Source: an uncultured Brevibacillus sp.
Lineage (GTDB): Bacteria; Bacillota; Bacilli; Brevibacillales; Brevibacillaceae
Assembly: GCF_947502445.1 (NCBI RefSeq)
Contig: NZ_CANMZW010000003.1
Coordinates: forward strand, 301,484-365,483
Direction of reading: 5' to 3'
DNA: 64,000 nt
Shown piece after piece: positions 9,662-18,739 of this stretch (its first letter is position 1; every line of letters begins with the position of its first letter). The notes beneath the pieces were generated by a model. The model was not told the origin of the DNA, did no database searches, and saw only the letters and a program-made list of their open reading frames with translations. The position numbers and the translations under genes are program-made.

Positions 9662-9677
9662 TTTTTGCTACGATGCG

Positions 9678-9706
9678 AAAAAAAGCACCCTCGAGGTGCT
9701 TTTTTG
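9678..9706. terminator. Bidirectional terminator between rpmB and spoVM
   Basis: AGCACC/GGTGCT stem with loop CTCGA, with an A-run on one side and a T-run on the other. It can end rpmB (plus) and spoVM (minus) transcripts. Confidence 0.88.
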
Positions 9707-9756
9707 CATTTCCTGCTTTTGTTCACCCACTCCTTCAGGAGGCCGAGGTCGCGCCA

Positions 9757-9840
9757 TCATTTTTTCTTATTGAAGGCCTCGATGATGCCGCGAATCATGC
9801 CACCCAGGAACTTCGGCAACTTGATGGTGTAAAACCGCAT
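9757..9840 (-). CDS. spoVM: Stage V sporulation protein M
   Basis: 27 residues, starting MRFYTIKLPKFLGG and ending NKKK. This is nearly the B. subtilis SpoVM sequence, an amphipathic helix that recognises the curved forespore membrane and anchors the spore coat basement layer through SpoIVA. The ATG at 9840 follows GAGGAGGGG by a good spacing; the longer frame up to 9951 is not the real start. The position between rpmB and the thiT region matches the conserved location. It is direct evidence that the organism makes endospores. Confidence 0.95.
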   Translation of the reverse strand: MRFYTIKLPKFLGGMIRGIIEAFNKKK

Positions 9841-9947
9841 GCTACCCCTCCTCACCGAAATTACTTCCCACGATACAAAACGGTCATGACCATTTTGTTG
9901 ACCGCAAGCAGTCACATCCACTTCAATGAAATACGTCAAGACGTTTT

Positions 9948-10118
9948 TCACTTTAAAAACAACAAGCCCGCTCCTATGAGTGCCAATGCTAACAGGCTAT
10001 ACCAAACCCACGGAGGTGCCATGAAGAGTAAAATGGTGATTCCCCCGACAGCCAACATAGCCCCAAGAACACGTCGCAAGGCGCCCCCCTGTCGCAGGCG
10101 ATAGGAGCGCAATCCCAT
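9948..10118 (-). CDS. Small two-helix membrane protein, unknown
   Basis: The ATG at 10118 lies 10 nt after AAGGAGGTG and gives 56 residues starting MGLRSYRLRQGG. A basic N-terminal segment of about 18 residues is followed by two hydrophobic helices (about 20-36 and 39-55) with a short WVW turn. It lies 107 nt upstream of spoVM on the same strand and could share its transcript. I do not recognise the family; forespore-membrane function is a guess from the neighbour only. Confidence 0.7.
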   Translation of the reverse strand: MGLRSYRLRQGGALRRVLGAMLAVGGITILLFMAPPWVWYSLLALALIGAGLLFLK

Positions 10119-10225
10119 TTTATACTGCACCTCCTTCAGGTGTTCTCCCAAACGTGCATATTACATCATATTCTGCTGTCGGATAAACATGTATCCTGCC
10201 CCGCGAAAATGTAGACGCTGTTAGC

Positions 10226-10258
10226 AATAAAAAATCAGGCAACTCACTCGCTGCCTGA
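10226..10258 (-). terminator. Intrinsic terminator after thiT
   Basis: 7-bp stem TCAGGCA/TGCCTGA with a 10-nt loop and TTTTTT on the minus strand, 40 nt after the thiT stop. Confidence 0.88.
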
Positions 10259-10297
10259 ATAAAATATGTGAAACCATTGAAGATTATGCAAGTCCAA

Positions 10298-10867
10298 TTA
10301 CGCTAATCGATCGCGCGCGGGAAACAGTAAGGAAGAGGCACTTCCCAAAACAACGGTTAGTACTACTCCCGAAATGATCATCTCTGGCAACAGATACGTA
10401 ATATTGTAAACGAATGAGTACCACGCTACAGGAGTTCCTTCTGGGGTATAATGACCAAACCAGACAATCCCGGAAATAAAATGGCACATGAATCTGCCGA
10501 TTACTCCAATAAACAAGCTGCTCCATAAAACCATGATTCGCTGCTTCTTTCCTTCGTAGCCAGAAAGTCGTATGAGGCCAGACAGTCCCAGCGCTGCAAA
10601 AGCAAGCGGATAATCCAAAAGCAGCTGGATCGGGTCTACGATCGTGCTGCCTAGCATCAGCTGCAAGAGACCTACGATCGTCCCTGTTACGATACCTGCG
10701 ACGACACCACGCCGTACAGCAATCAGGGCAATCGGAACCATCACGAGCGAAACAGAGCCTCCCTGCGGCATTTCAAAAACCTTGATCTGGCTAAATACAA
10801 CAGCAAGAGCGGCCATCATCGCCATCTCCAGCAAAGTCAATAATCGTTGTCGATCCAAAAAACTCAC
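10298..10867 (-). CDS. thiT: Energy-coupled thiamine transporter ThiT
   Basis: 189 residues with six hydrophobic helices and the ThiT signatures: KVFEMPQGGSVSL in loop 1 and the aromatic thiamine-pocket region CHFISGIVWFGHY, then WYSFVYNITYLLPE. ThiT is the substrate-capture S-component that docks on the shared ECF ATPase/EcfT module, which is not in this window. The gene occupies roughly the place where B. subtilis has thiN. I see no TPP riboswitch in the 100 nt upstream, which is unusual for thiT. Confidence 0.93.
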   Translation of the reverse strand: MSFLDRQRLLTLLEMAMMAALAVVFSQIKVFEMPQGGSVSLVMVPIALIAVRRGVVAGIVTGTIVGLLQLMLGSTIVDPIQLLLDYPLAFAALGLSGLIRLSGYEGKKQRIMVLWSSLFIGVIGRFMCHFISGIVWFGHYTPEGTPVAWYSFVYNITYLLPEMIISGVVLTVVLGSASSLLFPARDRLA

Positions 10868-10950
10868 TCCTTATAAAACATCATGAATAATGGAAATAGA
10901 GCAATCATCTTTCAAAGGTGATTCTAGCCCAAGTATATGGCGAAGTCAAA

Positions 10951-10982
10951 GAGAAAAGCCGCGGTAATAACACTCCGCGACT
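10951..10982 (-). terminator. Intrinsic terminator after the amino-acid ABC transporter operon
   Basis: Minus-strand stem AGTCGCGG/CCGCGGCT (8 bp, one G-U) with a 10-nt loop and a TTTT tail, 13 nt after the ATPase stop. Confidence 0.85.
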
Positions 10983-10994
10983 CGTTTTACACAC

Positions 10995-11717
10995 TTAGCG
11001 AACCTTTTCCAGAAACTGCTTGGCTCGCTCGCTTTTCGGATTTTGAAAAAACTCTTTGGGTGGTGTATCTTCCTGCAAACGTCCATCATCTAAAAACAAG
11101 ATTCGATCCGATACCTCTTCGGCAAACCTCATTTCATGCGTCACAATCGCCATCGTCATCCCCGTATGTGCCAAGCCCTTCATAACCTCCAGCACTTCTT
11201 TTACCATCTCTGGATCGAGCGCAGAGGTCGGCTCATCGAATAACATGATTTCCGGCTCCATGACCAATGATCGAGCGATTGCCACACGCTGCTTCTGACC
11301 ACCGGACAGACGCGAAGGATAGACGCCTGCCTTGTCGGACAGCCCTACTCGCGCCAATAGCTCCTTCGCCTTTTTTTCAGCTTCAGACCTGGACATGCCT
11401 TTTACCTTGATCGGCGCGTAGGTCAAATTATTCAAGACAGTCATGTGTGGAAACAGATGAAAATGCTGAAATACCATGCCAATTTGCTGGCGAATTCTCA
11501 TGACATCCGCTTTTGGGTCTGTAATCTCTTCGCCGTTGATCGCAATGCTCCCCGTCGTCGGAACCTCCAACAGATTCATGCAGCGAAGAAGTGTCGATTT
11601 TCCAGAGCCGGATGGTCCGATAATCGCAACCACTTCTCCTTTTCCAATCTCGGTAGAAATGCCTTTTAATACATCTAGCTGTCCGAATGATTTCGTAATG
11701 TTGTCTATTTTAATCAC
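10995..11717 (-). CDS. Polar amino acid ABC transporter, ATP-binding protein
   Basis: 240 residues, the GlnQ/HisP size. Walker [10 protein letters not shown] is at about 33-41, the Q-loop in [12 protein letters not shown] at about 80, the signature [12 protein letters not shown] at about 134, Walker [12 protein letters not shown] at about 155, and the H-loop in THEM. It overlaps the permease gene by 8 nt. With the permease and binding protein it forms a complete importer for a polar amino acid, probably glutamine, arginine or cystine. The substrate cannot be fixed from sequence alone. Confidence 0.94.
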   Translation of the reverse strand: MIKIDNITKSFGQLDVLKGISTEIGKGEVVAIIGPSGSGKSTLLRCMNLLEVPTTGSIAINGEEITDPKADVMRIRQQIGMVFQHFHLFPHMTVLNNLTYAPIKVKGMSRSEAEKKAKELLARVGLSDKAGVYPSRLSGGQKQRVAIARSLVMEPEIMLFDEPTSALDPEMVKEVLEVMKGLAHTGMTMAIVTHEMRFAEEVSDRILFLDDGRLQEDTPPKEFFQNPKSERAKQFLEKVR

Positions 11718-12369
11718 TGCGTCTCATCCTCCGTTCCACGACACGCGCTATCCAGGTCAGGAACATAACCATGACATAATACAGGACACCCGCGATGAGG
11801 TATGGCTCAAAGTAACGATAGATCGCCCCTTTGACGACGTTCGCATTTTGCAAAATATCCGCCAAGCCGATAGTGGAAACGAGAGCTGATTCTTTCAAGA
11901 GAGCAATTGTTTCATTCACAAGCGCAGGCAAAATATTTTTGATCCCTTGTGGCAAGATGATATCCAGCATCATCCGTCTATAAGGAATCCCCAGAGCTTT
12001 TGCTGCTTCCCACTGCCCTTTGTCAACCGCCAAAATCCCCCCGCGAATCGTCTCGGAGATGTATGCTGCTGAGTTCAACGTAAACGTCAGGACGGCTGCT
12101 TCCAGCTGTGAGATGTTGTAGCCTGTCAGCTGAGGGGTCGCAAAATAAACAAAGGTGAGCTGCAAAATGAGTGGAGTGCCGCGAAATACGGAAGTATAAG
12201 CGACAGCCAGCCAGTTCAGCGGCCCAAACTTAGATATTTTAATAAGTGCAAGAATGGAACCCCAGATAAAACCAAGTACAACAGAAAGCAATGTGACCAG
12301 TAACGTGACCTTTATCCCTTCGAATATGAAAGGGATATAGGGCACAATTTGTGCAAAATCCAAATTCAT
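11710..12369 (-). CDS. Polar amino acid ABC transporter, permease
   Basis: The ATG at 12369 is preferred (219 residues, MNLDFAQ start); upstream lies AAGGAG about 11 nt away. It has the HisM/GlnP fold with about five membrane helices, the [15 protein letters not shown] motif (here [13 protein letters not shown]) at about 72, and the EAA loop [20 protein letters not shown] at about 130 that contacts the ATPase. It lies between the ATPase (overlap 8 nt) and the binding-protein gene (56 nt upstream). Confidence 0.93.
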   Translation of the reverse strand: MNLDFAQIVPYIPFIFEGIKVTLLVTLLSVVLGFIWGSILALIKISKFGPLNWLAVAYTSVFRGTPLILQLTFVYFATPQLTGYNISQLEAAVLTFTLNSAAYISETIRGGILAVDKGQWEAAKALGIPYRRMMLDIILPQGIKNILPALVNETIALLKESALVSTIGLADILQNANVVKGAIYRYFEPYLIAGVLYYVMVMFLTWIARVVERRMRRSD

Positions 12370-12425
12370 GCCCTTTCCCACTCCTTGCAAAAGTTGTTAT
12401 TGCCTCATGCTGTGCGGAGGAGAAA

Positions 12426-13259
12426 TTATTGTCCGAACCATTTTTGAATCAGCTTGTCCATTTCTCCGTTTTCCTGCATCTTTTTAATTACCTTGTTAAA
12501 CTCCTCTACATGCTCCGAGCCTTTCGGGAAAGCGATCGCCGTTCCAGTAGATTCTGCGGTTTCAATCGTAGCCAGCTGCAAGCCCTCGTTGTTTTCCACA
12601 AAGCCTTTTGCTACATGGTCTTCAATGATTGCCGCATCTACACGACCAGTCTTTACTTCCTCTACAATTTCACCGATTTTGTTCAGTGAAACAACCTGTA
12701 GCCCTTGTACGGTTTTAGCTGCATCTTTTGCAGTTGTCTCTTGTGTGGAGCCAAGCTGAACCGCTACCTTTTTGCCAGCTAACTGATCAAGCTTGGTGAT
12801 ACCAGAATCTTTTTTGGAAACAATCGTATTTCTCGCCTCATGATAAACGACGGAGAAATCAACGTTTTTCTCACGATCAGGTGTCGGGTTCATCCCCGCC
12901 ATCACGAAATCCGCACGTTTGGTTTGCAAGGCAGGGACGAGTCCGTCAAAATTCATGTCATTGATTTGCACTTCGTAGCCAAGCTCTTTTCCAATATATT
13001 TGGCGATATCTACGTCAAAGCCGACAATTTCATCTTTCCCGCTTGTCAAATCGTGAAATTCATACGGCTTGAAATCGGCAGAGGTTGCCATCGTCAACGT
13101 TTTCGCTCCCCCAGTAGCTGGAGTCGTTTGCTCCTGTCCTGCTTGAGGCTGGCTTGGCTGTTGCCCAGCTCCGGACTGGTTGCCCGTTCCGCAGCCTGTC
13201 ATTACTGCCATTGCCAAAAGAGAAGAAAGTGCCATCGAAAAGAAAGTATGTTTTTTCAT
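12426..13259 (-). CDS. Polar amino acid ABC transporter, substrate-binding lipoprotein
   Basis: 277 residues with a lipoprotein signal: MKKH start, hydrophobic core and lipobox MTGC near residue 22, then a Gly/Gln/Ser/Pro linker of about 30 residues. The mature part is SBP family 3: TMATSADFKPYEF, the VGFDVDIAKYIGKELGY signature and the AVQLGSTQE hinge, ending WFGQ. It is the first gene of the three-gene operon, so its promoter lies at about 13334-13363. Confidence 0.94.
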   Translation of the reverse strand: MKKHTFFSMALSSLLAMAVMTGCGTGNQSGAGQQPSQPQAGQEQTTPATGGAKTLTMATSADFKPYEFHDLTSGKDEIVGFDVDIAKYIGKELGYEVQINDMNFDGLVPALQTKRADFVMAGMNPTPDREKNVDFSVVYHEARNTIVSKKDSGITKLDQLAGKKVAVQLGSTQETTAKDAAKTVQGLQVVSLNKIGEIVEEVKTGRVDAAIIEDHVAKGFVENNEGLQLATIETAESTGTAIAFPKGSEHVEEFNKVIKKMQENGEMDKLIQKWFGQ

Positions 13260-13333
13260 GTTGTACCCCCATTGAGATTAAGTTGCTGCCAAGCTGTCAC
13301 GTTTGATTGAGATAATTTACAAAACAACTTATA

Positions 13334-13363
13334 ATTATGCATAACAATGATTATTTTAAACAA
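13334..13363 (-). promoter_or_regulatory. Probable promoter of the amino-acid transporter operon
   Basis: TTGTTT and CATAAT are spaced 18 nt on the minus strand, about 70 nt before the lipoprotein start. A partly symmetric TGCATAATTAT stretch overlaps the -10 and might be an ArgR-like half-site; that part is weak. Confidence 0.45.
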
Positions 13364-13728
13364 TAACTTGAGAATTTCAACTGTTTTTTACTCTCGTTTT
13401 AAATATCCAATATACAGAATTTTATTCACAAATTAAATGATTTGATGGCTGTGTATCCTTATCCGTTAGTATGTCCTGTTTTTTCATTCCTATCGTTTCT
13501 AAAACAAAGACCGGATTCACGGACACAAAAACTCATTCATGGCAAGAATGAAACACAGGTCATTAGAACTATTTTTATTCGTGTAAAATTTGTTTATCAG
13601 ACTAGTTTTCATGGACACCCTTTGACGATTTGATATCACAGGAATATATACCCATTAAATCAATAGGTTTATTTTCCTGAATAATATTAATTTCATTTAA
13701 AGTCCTGTTTTCAATGTTATTTCCCAGC

Positions 13729-13758
13729 TTGTAATCCGATTATTTCCATGCTTATAAT
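13729..13758 (+). promoter_or_regulatory. Sigma-A promoter of the RDD gene
   Basis: TTGTAA (13729-13734) and a perfect TATAAT (13753-13758) with 18-nt spacing, about 105 nt before the RDD start. Confidence 0.65.
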
Positions 13759-13776
13759 GGATATGGCAAAACTTGG

Positions 13777-13798
13777 TTTCATTATCGCTATAATGAAA
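13777..13798. repeat. Inverted repeat, possible operator
   Basis: Perfect 9-bp arms TTTCATTAT and ATAATGAAA around a 4-nt centre, about 19 nt after the -10 box of the RDD promoter. The position suits an operator or a 5' hairpin; no regulator is encoded next to it. Confidence 0.5.
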
Positions 13799-13866
13799 TC
13801 TTGTCTTGCTCTACTTTCGATTGGGCAGACATATACATATACCTATCGAAAAAAGAAGGAGATGAG

Positions 13867-14301
13867 ATGATGGAAAGTTTGGAAGTAACAAAACCGTTGC
13901 TTAGCAATCCCGTTGGCTTCTGGCGTCGTTTTGGAGCCGCTATCTTGGATGGCCTCATTATTGGTATACCTTTATCAATTATTGCGTACTTGATCACAGG
14001 GGAAATTCAAGGACACTGGTCTACCAATACAATCTCGACCCTGTATACTCTATTGCTCCCGATCTTCTGGTATGGATATACCATAGGGAAGAAAATCCTT
14101 GGCATTCGTATCGTAAAGGTAGACGGAGAGCCAGTGGGAATTGGGGCTATGCTGCTCCGCGTGCTTGTGGGGGGACTCATTTACGCTATTACTTTTGGAC
14201 TTGCAGCGATTGCTAGTGCGATTATGGTTGGTGTTCGTCAAGACAAGCGAGCGATCCACGATTTGATTGCAGGTACTTACGTTACTTCTGATCGCCCGTA
14301 A
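13867..14301 (+). CDS. RDD family membrane protein
   Basis: The ATG at 13867 follows AAGGAGATGAG and gives 144 residues. The RDD signature appears as FWRRFGAAILDGLI (Arg-Asp pair) at about 20-33, and the second half carries IGKKILGIRIVKVDG and the RAIHDLIAGTYV end. Three to four membrane helices are predicted. RDD proteins are small membrane proteins, some linked to Na+/H+ exchange and compatible-solute traits, mostly uncharacterised. It stands alone between a promoter and its own terminator. Confidence 0.88.
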   Translation: MMESLEVTKPLLSNPVGFWRRFGAAILDGLIIGIPLSIIAYLITGEIQGHWSTNTISTLYTLLLPIFWYGYTIGKKILGIRIVKVDGEPVGIGAMLLRVLVGGLIYAITFGLAAIASAIMVGVRQDKRAIHDLIAGTYVTSDRP

Positions 14302-14330
14302 GGCAGTTACTTTTACCAAAATGATGGTAG

Positions 14331-14364
14331 ACCGGGAACGCTTTTGTTCTCGGTTTCTTTTTTT
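14331..14364 (+). terminator. Intrinsic terminator after the RDD gene
   Basis: 9-bp stem ACCGGGAAC/GTTCTCGGT (one G-U), 6-nt loop, then a T-rich tract. Confidence 0.85.
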
Positions 14365-14386
14365 GTTCCTGCTCACTGGTCGGTAA

Positions 14387-14425
14387 ACAAAAAAGCCATC
14401 GGTGCTCGGAAGCACCAAATGGCTT
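14387..14425 (-). terminator. Intrinsic terminator after rpe
   Basis: Two stacked stems, AGCCAT/ATGGCT and GGTGCT/AGCACC, are followed on the minus strand by TTTTTT. It closes the long yicC-to-rpe gene block. Confidence 0.88.
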
Positions 14426-14440
14426 TGCTTGATTGAATCG

Positions 14441-15088
14441 TTATCCTCGAACAGCCGCGATTGCTTGCGCCCGATCTGCTTGATTGAATACAGCATTTCC
14501 CGCAACAAGAACAGTCGCTCCCGCTTCCGTGCACAGGCGTGCAGTTTCAGCATTAACTCCGCCGTCAATTTCAATCTCCACATGTCCCAAGCCACGCTCG
14601 TCCAGCATACGGCGCAGCTCCTTAATCTTCGGCACGACATTGTGAATAAACTTTTGTCCACCGAAGCCTGGATTGACAGTCATCAATAGGACCATGTCCA
14701 GATCAGTCAGTACGTGTTCAATCGTTGCCAGTGGAGTAGCAGGATTGAGAACAACGCCTGCCTTTACCCCTTGCTCCTTGATCAAGTACAAGGAACGGTG
14801 CAAATGGCGACATGCTTCCTGATGAACCGTAATCCAATCCGCTCCACTCTTGGCGAACTGCGGGATATACCGATCCGGGTCCTCAATCATGAGATGCACG
14901 TCAAGTGGCAGCTTGGTTACCGGACGGATCGCATCTACAATCAACGGCCCGATTGTGATGTTCGGAACAAAATGCCCATCCATGACGTCGACGTGGATCC
15001 AATCCGCGCCTCCTTTTTCTACATCTCGAATCTCATCGCCCAAACGGGCAAAGTCTGCTGACAGGATAGAAGGTGCGATTTTTACCAT
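14441..15088 (-). CDS. rpe: Ribulose-phosphate 3-epimerase
   Basis: 215 residues, TIM barrel. It shows APSILSADFARLGDE with the first metal-site residues, the HVDVMDGHFVPN metal-binding motif at about 32-43, HLMIEDPDRYI, VNPGFGGQKF at about 139 and DGGVN at about 175. It interconverts ribulose-5-phosphate and xylulose-5-phosphate in the pentose phosphate pathway. It overlaps the rsgA stop by 7 nt and is the last gene before the terminator. Confidence 0.97.
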   Translation of the reverse strand: MVKIAPSILSADFARLGDEIRDVEKGGADWIHVDVMDGHFVPNITIGPLIVDAIRPVTKLPLDVHLMIEDPDRYIPQFAKSGADWITVHQEACRHLHRSLYLIKEQGVKAGVVLNPATPLATIEHVLTDLDMVLLMTVNPGFGGQKFIHNVVPKIKELRRMLDERGLGHVEIEIDGGVNAETARLCTEAGATVLVAGNAVFNQADRAQAIAAVRG

Positions 15089-15972
15089 GGCTTGTTCCTC
15101 CGTTGATATTCTTTTAGCTCTTCACGAAATTGTTTGTAGTTCTCATAGCGCTCCATGCAGAGCTCCCCTGCAGCCAGTGCTTCCTGTACCGCACACGATG
15201 GTTCACTAACATGCAAGCAACCACGAAACTTGCATTCGGGGCTCAGGGCGGCGAAATCACGGAAGCAGTCAGCCAAATCCAGTTCGGTAAAATCCATAAA
15301 CTCCAGTGAACTGAATCCAGGTGTATCTGCTACATATCCACTGCCATCCACCGGTATTAATTCAACATGACGTGTCGTATGCTTTCCTCGCCCAAGCTTT
15401 TGACTGACATCGCCCGTTTGCAGGCTGACGCCCGGGAATAGCATGTTGATGAGCGATGATTTCCCCACACCGGACTGTCCGGCGAATACAGAGATTTTGT
15501 CATGTAAAATGTCACGTACTTCTTGCAGCCCCCGCTCCTGGACCGTCGATGTCGGTATGACGGTATAGCCGATCGCTTCGTACTTTTTGACAATCTCAGC
15601 GACCTCATCCTCTGAAACATGGTCCGCTTTGGATAAAACGATCACAGAGTCGATCCCCGCACGTTCTGTGTGCACGAGAAACTTGTCCAGAAGCAGTGGA
15701 CTAAACATCGGCTTGTACATCGAAAAAACGAGTACCGCCTGATCCACATTGGAAATGGGCGGACGAACCAGTTCACTGGTCCTCTCGCCCACCTCCATCA
15801 CATAGCCTTCTTCCTCATTAATCGGATCATAGACGACCCAATCACCGACAAGCGGATTTACTTTGGCGTCTTTTTTCTTGAAAAGCCCTCGTGCACGGCA
15901 ACTGTAGATGCGCCCTTCGTCAGCTACATAGTAGAAGCCACTCAGCGCTTTCACAATCCGTCCTTCTGGCAT
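15082..15972 (-). CDS. rsgA: Ribosome small-subunit-dependent GTPase A
   Basis: 296 residues. An N-terminal OB fold is followed by a circularly permuted GTPase with G4 (VLSKAD, about 125), G1 AGQSGVGKSSLIN (about 171-183) and G3 DTPGFSS (about 222), then a C-terminal zinc knuckle with Cys residues in SPECKFRGCLHVSEPSC. RsgA checks late 30S subunit maturation. It sits between prkC and rpe as in B. subtilis, where PrkC phosphorylates it. Confidence 0.96.
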   Translation of the reverse strand: MPEGRIVKALSGFYYVADEGRIYSCRARGLFKKKDAKVNPLVGDWVVYDPINEEEGYVMEVGERTSELVRPPISNVDQAVLVFSMYKPMFSPLLLDKFLVHTERAGIDSVIVLSKADHVSEDEVAEIVKKYEAIGYTVIPTSTVQERGLQEVRDILHDKISVFAGQSGVGKSSLINMLFPGVSLQTGDVSQKLGRGKHTTRHVELIPVDGSGYVADTPGFSSLEFMDFTELDLADCFRDFAALSPECKFRGCLHVSEPSCAVQEALAAGELCMERYENYKQFREELKEYQRRNKPW

Positions 15973-15991
15973 TCATGTCCCTCCACTATGT

Positions 15992-17983
15992 TTATGGCAA
16001 GCTACTATATGCTACTGGAATGGTTTGATACTCATTAAACTGGGTATCAGTTGGACGTTTGATCGTCGCAACGACCTTTCCGTCCTGTTGTGGCGAGAGA
16101 ACCAGTGGAACCCCGTATTCCTTGCTCTCTGCAATTTTTTCTTGGTATACCACCATATTTTTTCCGCGTGCATCTGTAACTTCTATCTTGATTTCAATTT
16201 CTTCACCCGGAACTACCTCGACGAAAACAGGTATATTCGGGAACTTGGCGTCTGCAGGATATTGTCCGTTACTCACTGTTAATGGTACAGAAACACCTCT
16301 TTGCACCGACATACCTGGATCGTACGGATGAGTCGATAGCACAATGCCCTCTTTGTCAGTTGTATAAGTAGGCTCTTTTTTGATTTCGCCTATTAAGAGA
16401 CCTTCCTTATACAGCTCAACTTGCGCAGCCTCTGTAGATTTGTTCCTAACATCAGGCATTTTGACGTAGGCTTTGCCTTTGCTGACAGTGATGGTTACCT
16501 TATCCTTTGTCGGATATACTTTGGCATTTGCTTCAGGTGACTGCTTGATAACCTGCCCCACCTCGGCCTGATCATCCGTCTCTTCCACAAAGGTGACATT
16601 TTCCAGCTTGAAGCCTGCTTGTTTCAAGGTGTCTTCTGCTGTCGAGCGCGGCAATGAAACGAGATTTGGCATATCAATTTGTTCCTGTCCTTTGCTCACA
16701 TAGATCGTCACGACAGCCTTTTCCTTCAGCTTCATCGTTGGCCCCGGATCCTGCCTGATGACTATTCCCTTTTCGATGGTGTCGTTAGCCTCCTCGATGA
16801 CCTGCGGGACGAGCTTGGCCTCCTCGATCTTTTTCGTAGCCAGAGATACAGGGGATCCTTCCACTGGAGGAACCGATACCTCAGGAACAGATGGCACCAC
16901 ACTCAACAGCAGATTGAAGCCGAAGAACGCGAGCACGAAGAACAGCCCAATCCCTGCTAGCCAGAGAATCGTTTTTAACCACCACTTTTTTGCTGGCTTC
17001 TCTTCTTCGCTGTCATTTTGCGGCTCTTGACGCTTGCGCTGTCCTACACCTGTCCGACCGTTGGTGTTGCCCTCCATCATTTCCGGAGTGATGATAGGAA
17101 CGACTCTTGTCATTTCATCATCCTCAGGAAAGATCAGCTTGTCTTCATGCAAGCGTTCTGGAAATAGGCAGGTCTCCAAATCTTCAAGCATTTCTCTTGC
17201 CGAAGAGTAGCGGAGAAACGGATCTTTGACGAGCGCCTTGAAAATGACGTTTTCCACACTTTGCGGGATTGCCGGATTTACGGTACGCGGCTCGGGCAGC
17301 GGCTCCTGCAAATGCTTGAGCGCTACAGAGATTGGCGAATCCCCAGAAAAAGGCAGCTCACCTGTAACCATTTCGTAAAGTACAATCCCCAGTGAGTACA
17401 GATCCGACTTTTCTCCTGTAATGCCGCCTCTGGCCTGCTCTGGAGAAAAATAGTGCACCGACCCCAGCATCGCATTTGTATGTGTAATCGTGGCGGAGGT
17501 AACCGCTCGGGCAATCCCGAAGTCCGTTACTTTTACCCGTCCGTTTTTTCCAATCATGATATTGTGCGGCTTGATGTCTCTGTGAATAATTTGATTTTGA
17601 TGCGCATGGTCGAGAGCATCGCAGATCTGTTCGGCAATTCTAACTGCTTCTTCAACAGGCAAAGCTCCCCGCTGAATGATGACTTCTTTTAACGTGTAAC
17701 CTTCTATGTACTCCATCACCATGTAATGGGTATCGCCTTCTTGGCCTACATCGTAAACCCCCACCACATTGGGGTGAGACAAGCTTGCTACTGCCTGTGC
17801 TTCGCGCCGAAACCGATTCACAAAGTCTTCATCCGTACAAAACTGCGAGCGCAGTACCTTGACGGCTACCGGACGATTCAAAATCAAATCTCTGGCCTTA
17901 TACACAATAGCCATCCCGCCCCCACCGACGCGGGATTCCAATTGGTACCGTCCTCCCAGTCGTTGACCTTCCATCTCTCTCAC
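15992..17983 (-). CDS. prkC: Membrane Ser/Thr protein kinase with PASTA repeats
   Basis: 663 residues. The kinase domain (about 12-270) has the Gly-rich loop VGGGGMAIVYKA, HRDIKPHNI and the DFG motif. A basic linker leads to one membrane helix (about 337-360). Three PASTA domains (about 370-590) then face outside, each beginning near an MPN/MPD-type motif, and a C-terminal Ig-like segment follows. PASTA kinases sense muropeptides or lipid II and control germination, growth and cell-wall synthesis. It overlaps prpC by 4 nt, a kinase-phosphatase pair. Confidence 0.96.
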   Translation of the reverse strand: MREMEGQRLGGRYQLESRVGGGGMAIVYKARDLILNRPVAVKVLRSQFCTDEDFVNRFRREAQAVASLSHPNVVGVYDVGQEGDTHYMVMEYIEGYTLKEVIIQRGALPVEEAVRIAEQICDALDHAHQNQIIHRDIKPHNIMIGKNGRVKVTDFGIARAVTSATITHTNAMLGSVHYFSPEQARGGITGEKSDLYSLGIVLYEMVTGELPFSGDSPISVALKHLQEPLPEPRTVNPAIPQSVENVIFKALVKDPFLRYSSAREMLEDLETCLFPERLHEDKLIFPEDDEMTRVVPIITPEMMEGNTNGRTGVGQRKRQEPQNDSEEEKPAKKWWLKTILWLAGIGLFFVLAFFGFNLLLSVVPSVPEVSVPPVEGSPVSLATKKIEEAKLVPQVIEEANDTIEKGIVIRQDPGPTMKLKEKAVVTIYVSKGQEQIDMPNLVSLPRSTAEDTLKQAGFKLENVTFVEETDDQAEVGQVIKQSPEANAKVYPTKDKVTITVSKGKAYVKMPDVRNKSTEAAQVELYKEGLLIGEIKKEPTYTTDKEGIVLSTHPYDPGMSVQRGVSVPLTVSNGQYPADAKFPNIPVFVEVVPGEEIEIKIEVTDARGKNMVVYQEKIAESKEYGVPLVLSPQQDGKVVATIKRPTDTQFNEYQTIPVAYSSLP

Positions 17984-18735
17984 CCCTCTTTCTGACTGGT
18001 ATCAGGCGTATTTCGGACGGCTACCAGCGTGATGTTATCTTCTCCACCAGCTGTCAATGCCTCATCTACGAGGCCGTCCACCTTTGCTTGCAACGATACC
18101 ATTCTATTCAACCACTCTTCCAAGGAACTGCTGTTCACCTTATTGCTCAATCCATCTGAGCAAATAAGAACAACATCGCCATCTGACCATGAAAACTGTC
18201 CCAGATCAATCAACACATCCGGTTCCGTTCCAAGCGATCGCATGATCACATTGCGATGAGGATGAACAGATGCTTCTTCCGGCGTAATCTGTCCATTTTT
18301 TAGCAGCTCGTTCACAAGGGAGTGATCTTCTGTTTTCATGACAAGCCCATCCTGGCTAAAGTGATACAGACGGCTGTCGCCAATATGCGCGGTTATGACT
18401 GAGGTAGGACCAAGCAAGGCAGCAACAACTGTCGTACCCATGCCATTACATTCCGGATGCTCCTCTGCATACTCATAAACCTCTTTATTGGCGAGCAGGA
18501 CGGCGTTCATCAATTGCTCACGCGCGTCCTCTCCGTCTATATCCTTATCCAAGTGGCGCAGTTCTTTTACTATTCTTTCAACAGCGAGCCTGCTGGCGAT
18601 ATCGCCAGCCTGATGACCGCCCATACCATCTGCTACTACTGCCAGTACACGTCCGTTCAGGTCCTCTACACAGGCAAAGTAATCTTCGTTTACCTGACGG
18701 ATGCGACCGACATGGGATTTCATCGCGATATCCAT
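17980..18735 (-). CDS. prpC: PP2C-type Ser/Thr phosphatase
   Basis: 251 residues. All PP2C metal motifs are present: ADGMGGHQAGDIAS near 37-50, HIGDSRLY near 118, CSDGLSNKV near 192 and GGEDNITLV near 232. It removes phosphates from PrkC and PrkC targets. It lies 4 nt after the rlmN stop and overlaps prkC, so translation is probably coupled. Confidence 0.96.
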   Translation of the reverse strand: MDIAMKSHVGRIRQVNEDYFACVEDLNGRVLAVVADGMGGHQAGDIASRLAVERIVKELRHLDKDIDGEDAREQLMNAVLLANKEVYEYAEEHPECNGMGTTVVAALLGPTSVITAHIGDSRLYHFSQDGLVMKTEDHSLVNELLKNGQITPEEASVHPHRNVIMRSLGTEPDVLIDLGQFSWSDGDVVLICSDGLSNKVNSSSLEEWLNRMVSLQAKVDGLVDEALTAGGEDNITLVAVRNTPDTSQKEG

Positions 18736-18739
18736 GGCA

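Larger units (their letters stand above)
13260..13866. other. AT-rich intergenic region between divergent genes
   Basis: About 600 nt without a credible gene. It holds the two divergent promoters listed separately and an inverted repeat in front of the RDD gene. A 63-codon open frame at 13442-13633 has no convincing RBS and no family features, so I do not call it. No riboswitch or T-box signature is visible. Confidence 0.6.

Noticed and set aside
10868..10990. TPP riboswitch before thiT
   Set aside because: The conserved THI-box blocks are absent on the minus strand.
13442..13633. 63-codon frame in the AT-rich intergenic region
   Set aside because: No RBS, no family features, composition of non-coding DNA.
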